Of a stretch of DNA of 64,000 bases, positions 21,590 to 32,384 are shown one piece after another. This DNA comes from Sinelater perroti (Eukaryota > Arthropoda > Insecta > Coleoptera > Elateridae). Under the pieces are notes generated by a model. The model made no database searches. It saw only the letters and a program-made list of their open reading frames with translations, and was not told where the DNA came from. The stretch spans positions 943,501-1,007,500 of the forward strand of contig JARFIY010000361.1 of NCBI GenBank assembly GCA_036346155.1. Direction: 5' to 3'. Numbering within the stretch: the stretch's first letter is position 1; every line of letters begins with the position of its first letter. Both the position numbers and the translations under genes were made by a program.

Positions 21590-23515
21590 ATGGACTTCTC
21601 TTATGGAATCTGCAATGTATGAACCCTAAACAAACCAGGTGCTCAATTTTCCTAACAGATGAAATAAGAAAAGTATAATAGTAACAGCAATACAGGAAAC
21701 ACGATGACTGGAAAAAACAGTTAAAGCTACGAAAACGCGTACAATACTGTCCAGTGGGAAAGATAGGGGCGATAAGCAACTTGGAGTAGCATTCCTAGTA
21801 GACAATAAAATCAAAACTAAGATAATATATTTTCAAGTAATTAATGAAAGAATATACAAACTACCCCTACCCACTCGCTTCTTTAACCTAATAAATGTGT
21901 ACTGTCCAACAGAGGAACAATAGAAAGAAACTAAAGGAGAATTCTATAAACTCATAGAAATAGTATATGACAGTTCACTAAAGAACAATGTCAGAACCAT
22001 TATGGGAGATGTGGATTCCAAGATAAAAGAGCGGCTAGCAGCATATTGTATGTTAGATCAAGATGAGAAGCCTGTTGTAGGCCAGATCACCATCTAGTGC
22101 AATTCGGATTAAAATGCAGGATATCTAGAAAGAAAATCGAGAAGCTGAAGTACCACGAAGTAAGAACTATCTTAGAACAAGAAATCACGCAAAATCTAAG
22201 CAAGAAAGTCGCTATCAACCAGTAGAAGACTATTGGAACTCCCTTAAAACAACAATTAAAATGTAGCAACAACAATAATAAGCAATGAAAAGAAAAAGAA
22301 AAAAACAACTTGGTTTGATAAAGAGTGCAAGAAGGTAATAGAAGAAAGAAATAAAAATACAAGAATTATATAGGAAAAAGAACTAGAGAAAGGAGGGCGG
22401 AATTAGAGAAGATAAGGTGTGCAGAAGCAAGAAAAAACACGAAAATAACCTTATTACAAGAATAGAAAGAGGTTTTGAAGACAAGAGGGACATATAGATA
22501 TCTAAAAAATGTTAGAGAGGACTACAAACCTAGGACCAGTCTCTGTAAAAACGAAACGAGACAAATAGGTGACTCCCAAAACATTAAAAGCATTTGGAAA
22601 AAATATCTTCAAACTGTACTTGCGGCACAAGAGGAAGATGAAATCAGACAGGATAGAATACTGCGGGCTGAGGCGGACGAGAGGATAGAACCACCTTCAA
22701 TGGAAGAAATCAAACGAGCAGTTAAGTCCCAGAAAAATAACAAGGCACCAGGAATAAACAAGATACCTTCTCAAATATTCAAATTAGGCGGTGACCAATT
22801 ATTAGAACATATACATACACCGATAACAAAAATTTGGAAGGAAAAAACTATCCCTAATGATTGGAGGAAGAGTATTATATGCGCCATCCACAAAAAAAGA
22901 TGATGTCGGTATTATGAGCCGAAGATCAGAGGCAAAAAACCAGGTCTACGCAGAATTAAAAACACGGGCTAAAAGTATCGGGCAAAGATTAACGTGACAA
23001 AAACAAAAACGGCAATACAAAAAAGAGAGAATAGAGCGGCACAAATCATAGTGAAGGTAATGTCGGATTAGTAGAAAAATTTGTTTGCCTAGATCAATTG
23101 TAAGTTACGGAAGTGAAGTGTGGGTCATAACAGAAAGAACAAAAACCGTGATTAGTATTTTTGAGAGGAAAGTACTGAGAAAGATAATGGGACCAGTTAG
23201 GGAAAATATTCAACAATGAACTATATGGACTTTTCAAAGAACCCCCACTCAGAATTTATTAGACTACAACGGCTACAGTGGGCTGGACATGTGATCAGAA
23301 TGAATGATAAAAGGGTACCAAAAAAACATTAAACAGCCGAATTTACAGCAAAAGGCCAGTGGGGAGACCACGAAAACGATGGAAAAACGAAGTACAAGAA
23401 GATGCACAAAAACTTCTAGGAGCCCGAGTTTGGAAGAGAGTAGCAGGAGCCAGAAACTATAAGCGGTCAAGGCTTAATTTGGGTTGTAGTGCCATAGAAG
23501 AAGAATTAGATTAGT
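21590..23515 (+). mobile_element. LINE remnant lacking the RT core
   Basis: Order of remnants on plus: endonuclease pieces (VTAIQETR about 21685; GVAFLVDNKIKTKIIYFQVI 21785-21840; FFNLINVYCPTEEQ 21880-21920; IMGDVDSKI 22000-22030), linker WFDKECKKVIEERNKN (22310-22360), an open segment 22475-22903 ending ...KEKTIPNDWRKSIICAIHKK, then directly a C-terminal region (SYGSEVWVITER 23103; LQRLQWAGHVIRMNDKRVP 23265-23325; GRPRKRWKNEVQEDAQ 23355-23410). The palm with FxDFxxAFD and YADD motifs is missing at about 22905, so the copy has a large internal deletion. Confidence 0.7.
22475..22903 (+). pseudogene. LINE ORF2 fragment: linker and RT thumb-side start
   Basis: 142 residues open. EEIKRAVKSQKNNKAPGINK is the conserved K-N-x-K-A-P-G-x-D region before the RT fingers (the D reads N here), followed by IPSQIFKLGG and NDWRKSIICAIHKK (family: W-x-x-S-x-I-x-P-I-H-K-K-G). 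The frame ends exactly where the RT palm should begin. Confidence 0.65.
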
Positions 23516-23652
23516 TATCTATTAGTATAATGCTCAATTTCCACATTATCATAACTTAGTTAATTGAGTAAATCAAGTAATTAAGAGAAAGGACAGATTT
23601 ACTGAAATCTTCCCCAACATGCCATTTAAAATATAAATCACACGAAATAAAG

Positions 23653-24936
23653 TGTGTTTTTTTATAGAGGTATAGAACTTTGAAATGGAATAAAACAAAG
23701 ATTAATTTTTTAAATTGACATGAAATTTACTTTATTCGAAAGATAATCTTCTGGCATTATAATTTAAATATGACCGCCACGGCTGGCTCGGACGTAGTTT
23801 AATCTGGAGGTCCAATTTTCGATGACTTTTTCCAACATTTGTGGCCGTATATCGGCAATAACGCGGCAAATGTTGTCCTCCAAGTGGTCAATCGTTTCGG
23901 GCTTATCGGCGTAGACTAGCGACTTCACATATCCCCACAGAAAATAGTCTAGCGGCGTTAAATCGCACGATCTTGGAGGCCAATTCACGGGTCCGGAACG
24001 TGAAACTATGCGGTTACCAAACGTTTCCTTCAATAAATCAATTGTGGCACGAGCTGTGTGACATGTTGCGCCGTTTTGTTGAAACCACAGCTCCTGCACA
24101 TCATGGTTGTTCAATTGATGAACGAAAAAGTCAGTAATCATGGCTCTATAGCGGTCACCATTGACTGTAACGTTCTGACCAGCATCGTTTTTAAAGAAGT
24201 ACGGACCAATGATTCCACCAGCCCATAAAGCACACCAAACAGTCAATTTTTCTGGATGTAACGGTGTCTCAACATACACTTGAGGATTACCATCACTCCA
24301 AATAAGGCAGTTTTGTTTATGGACGTATCCATTCAAACAAAAGTGAGCTTCATCGCTAAACAAAATTCGCTTATGAAAATCGGGATCAACGGCAATCTTG
24401 TTTTGGGCCCATTCACCGAATTTATGCCTTGCTAGGCGATCGTGTGGCTTCAATTCTTGCACGACTTGGATTTTGTAAGCACGCAAACCAAGATCTTTCC
24501 GCAAAATCTTCCATAAAGTGGACGGACACATATCCAATTCCTGTGCACGATGGCGGATAGACTGCTTCGGGTCTTCCTCTACGCTATGCTTTACAGCAGC
24601 AATGACTTCTTCTGTACGCACTGTACGACGTCTCTGTGGATGCGTACTATCATTTAGAGTAAACGTGGTGCAAAAACGTTCCATAGTTAATCGAATTAAT
24701 TGCTCTGATGGACGATTATGTTGACCGTAAAATAGACGTAGTGCGCGATACATATTTCGAACAGAACATGATTTTCAAAATAAATTTGCACAATTTGGAA
24801 GCGTTGTTCAGGCGTCAGTCTATTCATGTGAAATGCCAAACCAAGCTAAACATAAATCACTTGACAGCTGACAAAATGGCCATCAGTTAAAAAAGTGTTG
24901 CCTACTTAAAGTTTTATACCTCTATAAAAAACACCC
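23653..24936 (-). mobile_element. Rosa-type (DD41D) mariner transposon, near complete
   Basis: About 1.28 kb with terminal inverted repeats: left (plus) from 23655 and right (reverse complement) from about 24935 share gtgttttttatagaggtata, one T-run base and a few substitutions apart, and then aactttgaa/aactttaag. One minus-strand transposase gene lies between them. TA target duplication is not evident at either edge, so the exact ends are uncertain by a few bases. The transposase has the 41-residue spacing that defines the rosa group. Best preserved DNA transposon in the window. Confidence 0.85.
23764..24753 (-). CDS. Mariner (rosa-type) transposase, N-terminally frameshifted, catalytic Asp to Asn
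   Basis: The 329-residue frame lacks the true start: an upstream ATG at 24827 (minus) begins MNRLTPEQRFQIVQIYFENH, in a different frame, and one small indel near 24760 separates it from the frame entered at 24753. The whole protein would be about 353 residues, the usual mariner size. Layout: two helix-turn-helix units (residues about 1-95; TEEVIAAVKHSVEED, CPSTLWKILRKDLGL), then the DDE domain. First catalytic Asp134 in ILFSDEAHF; third Asp269 in LTPLDYFLWG; the second position, Asn227 in WFQQNGATCHTA, should be Asp (codon AAC at 24075-24073; family GAC/GAT). 41 residues separate 227 and 269. Cut-and-paste role is known for the family; this copy is probably inactive. Confidence 0.88.
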   Translation of the reverse strand: MYRALRLFYGQHNRPSEQLIRLTMERFCTTFTLNDSTHPQRRRTVRTEEVIAAVKHSVEEDPKQSIRHRAQELDMCPSTLWKILRKDLGLRAYKIQVVQELKPHDRLARHKFGEWAQNKIAVDPDFHKRILFSDEAHFCLNGYVHKQNCLIWSDGNPQVYVETPLHPEKLTVWCALWAGGIIGPYFFKNDAGQNVTVNGDRYRAMITDFFVHQLNNHDVQELWFQQNGATCHTARATIDLLKETFGNRIVSRSGPVNWPPRSCDLTPLDYFLWGYVKSLVYADKPETIDHLEDNICRVIADIRPQMLEKVIENWTSRLNYVRASRGGHI

Positions 24937-25084
24937 GTTACTTATTGTCTTTAGTCAGATTGTATGATTAAGTAGAGTCAAATAAAAAAATATATACACC
25001 ACAACGTAAGATTTAAGAGTAAAATGAGTGAAAAGTATAAATGGGACTAGATAGTAAACGAAGAAGTTAGAAATACAATAAATC

Positions 25085-25290
25085 AAGAACAAATAAATTA
25101 AAATGATCAGAAGTTATAGTTAGAGTGAAGGAAAACAAATATAAACAAGAAAAGACAAAGCCTACCAAGGAAGATATGGATAAAAGAATATATGAAATAG
25201 AAAAGAAAGGAAGAAAAACGAGAGGACAAATGAGGAAATTAGTTACGGATAGGTTAGAATGGTAGAAATGGATTCAAGAATAAGTACCAA
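25085..25290 (+). pseudogene. LINE C-terminal tail remnant
   Basis: KPTKEDMDKRIYEIEKKGRK, then MRKLVTDRLEWWKWIQE (one stop inside) resembles the end of LINE ORF2 proteins, which finish with a basic R-x-x-A-x-D-R-x-x-W-R-x-W motif. Short and weak. Confidence 0.4.
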
Positions 25291-25394
25291 TACAAACAAA
25301 TAAATAACATGTATTCTACATTTTAAATAATTCAAATTTTCTATCGCATCCTATACTAACAGTTTCAGAATCTTCTTCTTCTTTCTATTTTCCC

Positions 25395-25505
25395 ATTTAT
25401 GCCTTACAGCGTTGGGGCCTCTATCCATTTCTTGTAGTTGGTGCTTTGCATCGCTAACGTCCTAGCTTCCTGAATGGTCTTCCCTCTTTTCCTTGCCATC
25501 CATAC
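25395..25505 (-). pseudogene. LINE C-terminal tail, minus strand
   Basis: Minus-strand translation RKRGKTIQEARTLAMQSTNY then KKWIEAPTL followed by a stop matches the extreme C-terminus of insect LINE ORF2 proteins (G-K-T-I-Q-E-x-x-x-x-A-x-x-R-x-x-W-x-x-W). Its upstream part is missing; at 25505 it abuts a plus-strand LINE fragment. Confidence 0.55.
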
Positions 25506-25872
25506 ACCTGCACTAATATACGGAGCGGAATGTTGGACATTAGTGGATAAACTCAGATCAAAAATAACAGCTTCTGAGATGAAATATCTACGGAAAGTAG
25601 TGGGTAAGACCAGGAGAGATAGAGTTAGGAACAAAAGCGTAAGGGACGAATTAGAACAGCAGCCAATAATAGAAGAAATAGAGAACAAACAATTAAAATG
25701 GGACGGACACCTTATGCGGATGAGAGCTGACTCATACCCGAGGAAAATTTTTGAAACCAGACCAGAAGGACAGAGGAAGAGAGGCAGGCCCCGAATCAAA
25801 TGGGAGGAAAGTTTCAGAATAATACTTGTAAAATCAATGGTTTTGAAAAGACATTTGCCTGATTCATTTTGA
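25500..25872 (+). pseudogene. LINE ORF2 C-terminal region
   Basis: Open reading on plus: LIYGAECWTLVDKLRSKI, ASEMKYLRKVVGKTRRDRVR, LKWDGHLMRMRADSYPRKIF and GRPRIKWEESF. These are the post-RT motifs of insect LINEs (L-L-Y-G-S-E-x-W-x-L, A-E-M-x-F-L-R, W-x-G-H-L-x-R-M, G-R-P-R-x-x-W). No RT precedes it. 124 residues without a stop, but it is a truncated fragment. Confidence 0.7.
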
Positions 25873-25904
25873 ACGCTAAGACTTCTGAGACACTTTATAA
25901 ACAA

Positions 25905-26405
25905 AATAAATGTTGAATGGATTTTTTAACCGATTACACTTTTTAAAAATTATGGCATTGCTTTAATTTCTTGTTAATATTTAATTATCCAAATTAAATT
26001 GTTAAAATTAAAAAAGTGCATACGCCCAATTTAAAATAAAACATATGAACGAGGATTTTGAATTTGCAAGTCTCATTTAAATCGACTCCAGTTATTCTCG
26101 CAGTTAATCAAGCGACGGCGAAATTGTCCACGCCGACTCTGCCCACGACAAACTAAGAGTAAGCTTGCTACAAGATAACCGCTGCCTCTAACCACCGTTT
26201 ACTAAACTCGTGTATCAACATGTCTTCTATTGTAAGCCATCGTTTAATTATCAACAAAACAGAGGTTGTTGACGTATTAGGCTTCATGTTCAGCAGCCAC
26301 CCCCTTTCGTAATTTCTGAGTGCACAACTTACCTTGCATTTTACTATTTACCTTGTCACATATTAAAATACAATTTAATTAAAAAAATAATCTAGTGTAA
26401 TTTAA

Positions 26406-26436
<31 letters not shown>

Positions 26437-28165
26437 GGGTGTTCAATAATTAACTTATTTTATGTTTTTAAATACATACAATGCAAATATATATTTTAAC
26501 AAGTATTTTTTTAATCAAATTAATTTGCTAACTGCATTTTTTAGTTTGTTTATTCGGTTTTGGGAGATGTTTTGTTATTCTTTTATAGATACTAAAATAA
26601 ATAAATTTATAGTTTCGTTTATTTGGATTGATTTGTAACGAAATGAGGCAATTTTATGTAAGTGAGGTGTCAAGAGTAAAGTGTATTTAGAAGAAGGTGA
26701 ACAAAATGAAGTTCCATTTGTTAGTCTAATTTAAACGCAAAAGCAAAAATTTCATTCAACTTAGCCTCCCCAGACGTCGTTTCCTCTTGTCCAAATTTCT
26801 AAAGTAAATTCCTCCCTCTTCGCTCATTAGAAGCTATTATTAGTTCAGAATTCTGACATAAACTGGAGCCTGAAAACTTTGTGGATCATCGTGTGGTTTA
26901 ATGGCGATTAATAAGTTTACCAGTAAACAACCAAACAAGCTGATTTACGCTCTCGCCTGATAGCGTCAGTTACTTTCGCAACACCAGGACCTGAAGTGAA
27001 AATTTTATATTTTACTCCATTCTAAGCGCCGCTTCCATTTCGAACTGAACTAGCAAAGTTGCAATTGCAACTAAAACTAAATACGACTGCTTGATTTGTG
27101 TGCAATGACAGATTTAATGCCGACGGCTATAAATTTTAGTCTGAGTAATTAGTGCATAATCCCGACGCCTTGCGCTTATTATCGTGCACCCAGCTTGGCA
27201 AAATTCCAATATAATAACTTGTTTAATATTTTAATATTTTCGTAATTGCTAATAGATTGAAACAAGGATCGGTTAATATTTTGGAATTATTAATTATACT
27301 GTAATTAGATAGTGCCTACGGGGAAGGCAAATAAAGTTTTTAAGTCATTTTCGAAGACTAATACACGTAATATAACTTTCTAATTTTTGTAAATATGCAA
27401 ATAGTAATCTTTATTAATATAACGTATTTGCGTCTATTACGTCATCAAAAGCGGACAAAATTTTTATTTACTCAAGTAGGTAATTTTTTTATGTGCACTT
27501 AATGAAATGTATGTTCATAAACGTTATTTTAATTTTTTAATTATTTGTTGTATTTGGCTGGCATTTGATTTTCAAAGTAGAAAAATGTGCCGGAGAGCTG
27601 CTGATACTAAGTGTTATTTATTAAGTGAGGGCCGCAAGGCCACTGCACAAGGCGGAAGTGATAAGCCAGTAGTAATCTTATTTTATATTTATCTTATTTA
27701 TTACTCTCCCCAATAACATACACTAAACATTTTTCAAACATGTAATTACCACATCTACAATTCCTGTTCAATTATTATCTCAATTCTCAGGTACGGATAA
27801 TTCAATAACCATGGGCGTACTCACATCCAATGCAACCAATAAATATGCAAAATACGATAATATTAGCGTTAGCTTTGTTCAAATTAAAATCAACAATTTA
27901 ACTAATATTTAATTTCTACTCAGCAAAAAAGGGAAATGACCAATAACAATAAAAAATAAATACATAGTCCTGAAGTAAGAGATACTAACTGTGAAGTAAA
28001 TTATTGGATAAGTAATCCCGCTCCAGCTAGTAATAGATACAAAAAATTAAGAAAAAAAGAGAGAACGGAACAAAACAAATAAATAAATAAATAAGAATAA
28101 TGTACCAGAACTAAAAAAAAAATCAAATTGCTAATAGAAATGCCATATGTAATAAATGATGATTA
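25905..28165. other. No recognised gene; GC-richer 26050-26320 and 26750-27200; TA microsatellite
   Basis: Mostly AT-rich. 26050-26320 and 26750-27200 are more balanced in base composition and could be unique or conserved non-coding DNA. No coding motif seen. 27507-27716 holds a 69-residue frame of no recognisable kind. Confidence 0.4.
26406..26430. repeat. (TA)n microsatellite
   Basis: A run of alternating ta, with one tatg interruption, directly visible. Confidence 0.9.
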
Positions 28166-28219
28166 TACTCTTAAATCAACAATCATAAAATGAGTTTCAC
28201 CCATATAAATAAAGCAATA

Positions 28220-28680
28220 TATAAGTTTTCGCGTAGTTCTTAAAAAATTTTCACACAGTCAGATATTAAATCATTAAAGAAATAATTAGAAAAACTTGGT
28301 CATAATGCAATTAGCACTAAGCATCGCGTCTCAAAATCTTTTTTACTGTATTTTTTCATTGATCTCCAAACTAAAGACAATAATAAAGACATATATGTTA
28401 TCATATTACTACAAAACTGCATGGCATACTTCAAAATACCACATATAAAAAGAAAAATTTCCCAATGTCAAGTATAGGAGACATGGATACAGTAAAAATT
28501 ACTGCCACCAACTTTATCGGTATATTAAGTGTGTAAGTAGACATTCAACAAAACATTGTCTAAGGAAAGAGAAAATAATGGTGTTAAGTGAGTCAACTGC
28601 AACAGCAATCACCTTGTCAACTGCAGGATATGTTGGGCAATTGCAACAAAAATTCTAAAAGACAAAATTCTAATAAGAAT
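28220..28680 (+). pseudogene. Jockey ORF1 remnant
   Basis: SLKKXLEKLGHNAISTKHRV (28270-28330) and FIDLQTKDNNKDIYVIILLQ with CMAYFKIPHIKRKISQCQ (28355-28465) match the gag-like domain that precedes the knuckles (family: F-F-V-D-L-E-P-x-x-x-N-x-x-I-Y-x-I-x-x-L-x-x-x-x-V-x-x-E-x-P-x-x-x-x-x-I-x-Q-C). YSKNYCHQ and RHSTKHC (28490-28565) are knuckle remnants, and VNCNSNHLVNC (28590-28625) a further one with its first Cys as a stop. Confidence 0.6.
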
Positions 28681-29369
28681 GGTATGGTCTGGAGTACTAT
28701 AGTATAATAATATAATTTTCTAAACTACAAACTATGTGCCCAATGGATAAACTAGATAAAATTTCCATTTTACATTGACCACGACTCCACTGATTATATG
28801 TCTTGTAAAATAAAAGAGAAAACTATTGTTTAATTAACTATGCTTTCTTAAATGTTAATTCTGTGTTTGCTGTTAGTGCAGTTTAGTTAGAATTCAAAAA
28901 CTTTGCTCTTTTTTCCTAAATTTTATGTATAATGAGAAAATGCCACTAACACAAAACCTTCATTGTTCTCGCGTACCATGTTAACTTTTAAGGAAGTATA
29001 GTTAAATACAAACTTCTTCTGTCTTTGATTTTACAAGACTTTTTATGGATTCGTGGTCAGTGGGTTACAAACAACGTTTTAAAGAGAAAATTTCATCTGG
29101 CGTACCAACTGGGCTAGTCAAATTATGGAATCTTAAATTTGGCAGTTTTGACCTCTGAGGCAGAAAAAAGTATCGCGCTAGATGGAGAAAATTCTTTTAT
29201 CGGCGGATTCGTCATCAGCGGATTAGGTACAACGAATTAAAACGAAGCGTGTCCATTGGGCCACCCTGTAGAAAACTTTAATGGAACATAGGAGTACGAT
29301 GTTAGATATGCTAACTGCCGTCGTTAATAAATTGGTTTAATAGCTGAACTACTTAGAATTACAGTATTA

Positions 29370-29900
29370 CTATGTCGACATGCTCCGGAAATTTGAATAT
29401 TCTACAAATTAGCAACATTAATGTTATGTTAATATCAGAAGCTCACCTCTCAGGAAAATGTCACGTAAAAATACCAAAATATTGTATTTACTATACACCC
29501 TAGCGAAAGAGCCTACGAAGACAGAACAACCAAAATTATAAAGTAAAACAGTATTCATACGACTACCTATAAGCTACAAACCTTATCATATTCGATCACA
29601 TAGGATCGTTGGTTATATCGGCTAAACATAATAATAAAAAGCAACACTATAAGATGTAGGAAAATGTATTCATTTCTGGTGATGATTTGAATGACAAAAA
29701 TTCGCTGTTGGAATAAAAGCTTACTAGAACACAAACTAAAAAGATACTGACTCCAATAAAAAAACTATAACGCAATACCTGGTAACGGGCCATTGGATCC
29801 TCAAAAAAAACCTGATGCCATTGACTTCGCATTTACGAAAGGTATAAACGTTAGACAATGCAAGACTCAAACGTCACTAAATTTATTTTTGGACCTTCTA
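29370..29900 (+). pseudogene. Jockey endonuclease remnant
   Basis: GNLNILQISNINVMLISEAH then LSGKCHVKIPKYCIYYT (29388-29500) is the endonuclease N-terminal region with the catalytic Glu of I-S-E-A/T-H-L in place. ISGDDLNDKN (29670-29700) is the G-D-x-N-A-K motif with an inserted Asp and Ala lost. Remaining motifs are not clear. Confidence 0.6.
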
Positions 29901-30499
29901 CTGTCCTAATAACTGCATATACTAGGAACACAAACAAAGACAACCAACACTATATTTTAAATGTACTGACTGGAACACATCTGAAAAAACTGATCAACTT
30001 GGATGTATCGTCAAAATCAAAATAAAATATAGTTCAAACAAAAACCACACAAGAAGCAGTTTGCCAAGCTACTTCCAATGCCAGTGCAACACAAATCGAA
30101 CATACATGCCCAATAATCATTAAGAAAAAAATTTCTGAAAATGCAAGTTTGCGAAACGTTGGCAAATAATCAAACTTCCAGAAGAAAAAAGATTTAACAA
30201 AGTGGCGCAAGACCTCAAATTAATGCTGTTGCATATCAAGAATTAACCGACACAGGAGTATCTTAATAACCCCACTGTGTCAAACGCTACTAACTATTAA
30301 TTGCAGAAAGCCACCGAGAAAATAAAACATTCACTAGAAGCAGTAGAACTCAAAAGATAAAACAGGCAGTAAAAAGGCTTTGATTTTATTAAACACTCAG
30401 AAAATATATTTAAACCTTTTATAGTTTCTATACAACTCACTGTTCTAGAAGTACTCTTCCAACTGGAACTATTTGATAAGAATTTAGCTGTGTTAGATA

Positions 30500-31480
30500 T
30501 TGAACCCATGTACGCGGAAATTAATTCAACAATGACACCTAATTGGAATTTAGCTAATGGTAAGGTTCTTCAAGAAATACTACGAGTTACAATATTTATT
30601 TTCAAGCCTTCCCTACGTAATGGAACGTACCTCTAATAATTACGATTTCAAATCCCCTAAAATTTATGTAATATCGAGTTATATAGAATCATGTCTGTCG
30701 CCGATTATATTCAGGTTGTTGGAAAAATTATTACTAAAAAGAATTCATGCCCAACTATCAGTTTGGATTTCGAAACCAACACAAAACAAGTAGAATTGTA
30801 AACAAAGTCAGCAATGACCTAAAATCCAAAAGGTATTGGATATCAAATAGGCATCTGATTCAGTATTGTATGAAGGCTTATATTACAAACTCAAAAAATA
30901 CTACCATATTACTTTTATGAAATAATTAAATATTACCTGGAAGACATATGGTTCCTGGTGAAGACAAAAGGAAAGCTGTCAGACTTGTATCCCAAGCCAG
31001 TGTTGCACACGCTCTACATAGTTGACATACATACAACCAATCTAACAACTACAGCCTATTTCCTGATAATACGACCATAATACTAATATTAGCTATCGAT
31101 CTTTTACAATATAATCTAAATCTGGTTAGAGACTGGTTAAGGATCTGAAAAGTCCAAGTAAATAGCTCCAAATTGGCACACGTTACGTTTAGCATGAGAA
31201 GTGGTATATGCCCAGCAACAACACTTATTCTGCAAATTGAAGACGTAAAGTATCTGGATATGTATGTAGACCTCTTACTTAACGCAAACACATCTTCACC
31301 AAAATAAAACAATTCGAAATTGAATATAGTTAGATGTACTGACTACTTGGGAGAAACTCACTATTGAAGATTGGAAATAAACTCTTACTATACAAAGCTA
31401 TTGTCAGGCCTATTTGGACATACAACATGCAACCGTCAGGTACTGCCCAGCACGGATGTCTATATTGAATTAGTGCGAGA
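30500..31480 (+). pseudogene. Jockey reverse-transcriptase remnant
   Basis: RLLEKLLLKRIHAQL (30713-30757), then NYQFGFRNQHKTSRIVNKV (30752-30810) after a frame change, YFYEIIKYYLED (30910-30950), and the C-terminal RT part LVRDWLRI, VQVNSSKLAHVTFSMRSG, LQIEDVKYLDMYVDLLL (31115-31290). FADD is not readable. Many stops. Confidence 0.6.
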
Positions 31481-31869
31481 AATAATATAAAAATAACACC
31501 TCAGCTATTCAATTTTTAGATATTAATAGTAAAACTAGAAAGTTAAGATGTTTCAAACCCTCAACCCAGCCCAAAAGTTTAGATTGGTTCTATTATTATG
31601 TGTGTTGTGCATATTCAATTTTTTCTATGTACATAATGTAGCTATATATTACTAATTTTATAAGAAAGAGAATTATGGTTGGATTGCTCTCGACAAATTG
31701 TATGTAACTTAGTTATCAAACCATTTACTTATAGCTCATTTGTAACACGTAAATATGCAATTAAAGTTAAATTTAAAAAAATTTGGTGTAGTTAACATTG
31801 CAACAAAAATTATGAAAAATTTGCAAAGATGCCAAAAAAAGCTTCTTGTAGAAATGTGTGCAATAATTA

Positions 31870-32290
31870 AAAGTCAAAATAAAATCAAATGAAAAAAGAA
31901 GCGGGCGGTCGACAACGATAACTTCGACAAATAATCATAAAATAGTGAGTGCAATTAAGAGAAGCGGACGAGAACAGTATTTGAAATAGCTGTTAAAATA
32001 AATTGTAGAAATAAAAAATCAATTAGCGTCACCATTATTCAAAGATTACGAAGTGCCGATTCTTACAGATCCATTGTCATACAAAACGATTAATAAGTAA
32101 ACATAAAAAATGGGGATACAAACATCATCCATGAAGGATAAAATAATCGAACTAAGGTACCATGGACCGATGAGTCGCAATTTAAAACCCATGTTTCCAG
32201 AAGGAGACCTTCAAAAAAAGTACAGTGGGGCAGTGTAAAAACATGGAGCGACCTTATCAACAATTTTGAAACATATTGTTTACTTACGAG
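31870..32290 (+). pseudogene. Tc1-like transposase remnant
   Basis: GRSTTITSTNNHKIVSAIKR (31905-31970), ISVTIIQRLRSADSYRSIV (32020-32080), LISKHKKWGY (32090-32120) and VPWTDESQFKTHVSRRRPS (32158-32215) follow the order of Tc1-like transposases: paired-like helix-turn-helix, then the first catalytic Asp in W-T/S-D-E-S-x-F. Remaining catalytic residues are not found. Frame changes between pieces. Confidence 0.5.
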
Positions 32291-32384
32291 TAGGCTAGTA
32301 ACTGCAAATGTCTCATTATGTCATGTGAAATATTATGCGTTCGCACTCATATAAAATATGGTTGATACAAAAACTCCAATTTCT

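Larger units (their letters stand above)
28170..31560 (+). mobile_element. Jockey-type LINE, old copy
   Basis: Plus-strand remnants of gag-like ORF1 (28220-28680), endonuclease (29370-29900) and RT (30500-31480) in the normal order. Heavily decayed; each segment needs several frame changes. Subfamily appears closer to the 16.6 kb copy than to the 43.9 kb element. A 3' tail is not visible. Confidence 0.7.

Noticed and set aside
25404..25904. Minus-strand frame of 166 residues as one gene
   Set aside because: Only its last 35-40 residues are a real LINE tail; the rest is antisense of a plus-strand LINE C-terminal region.
26431..26450. gggtgttcaataatt after a TA run as a possible transposon end; acaccctgtacc at 39376 as its partner
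   Set aside because: The match is too short and the two sites are 13 kb apart with unrelated content between them.
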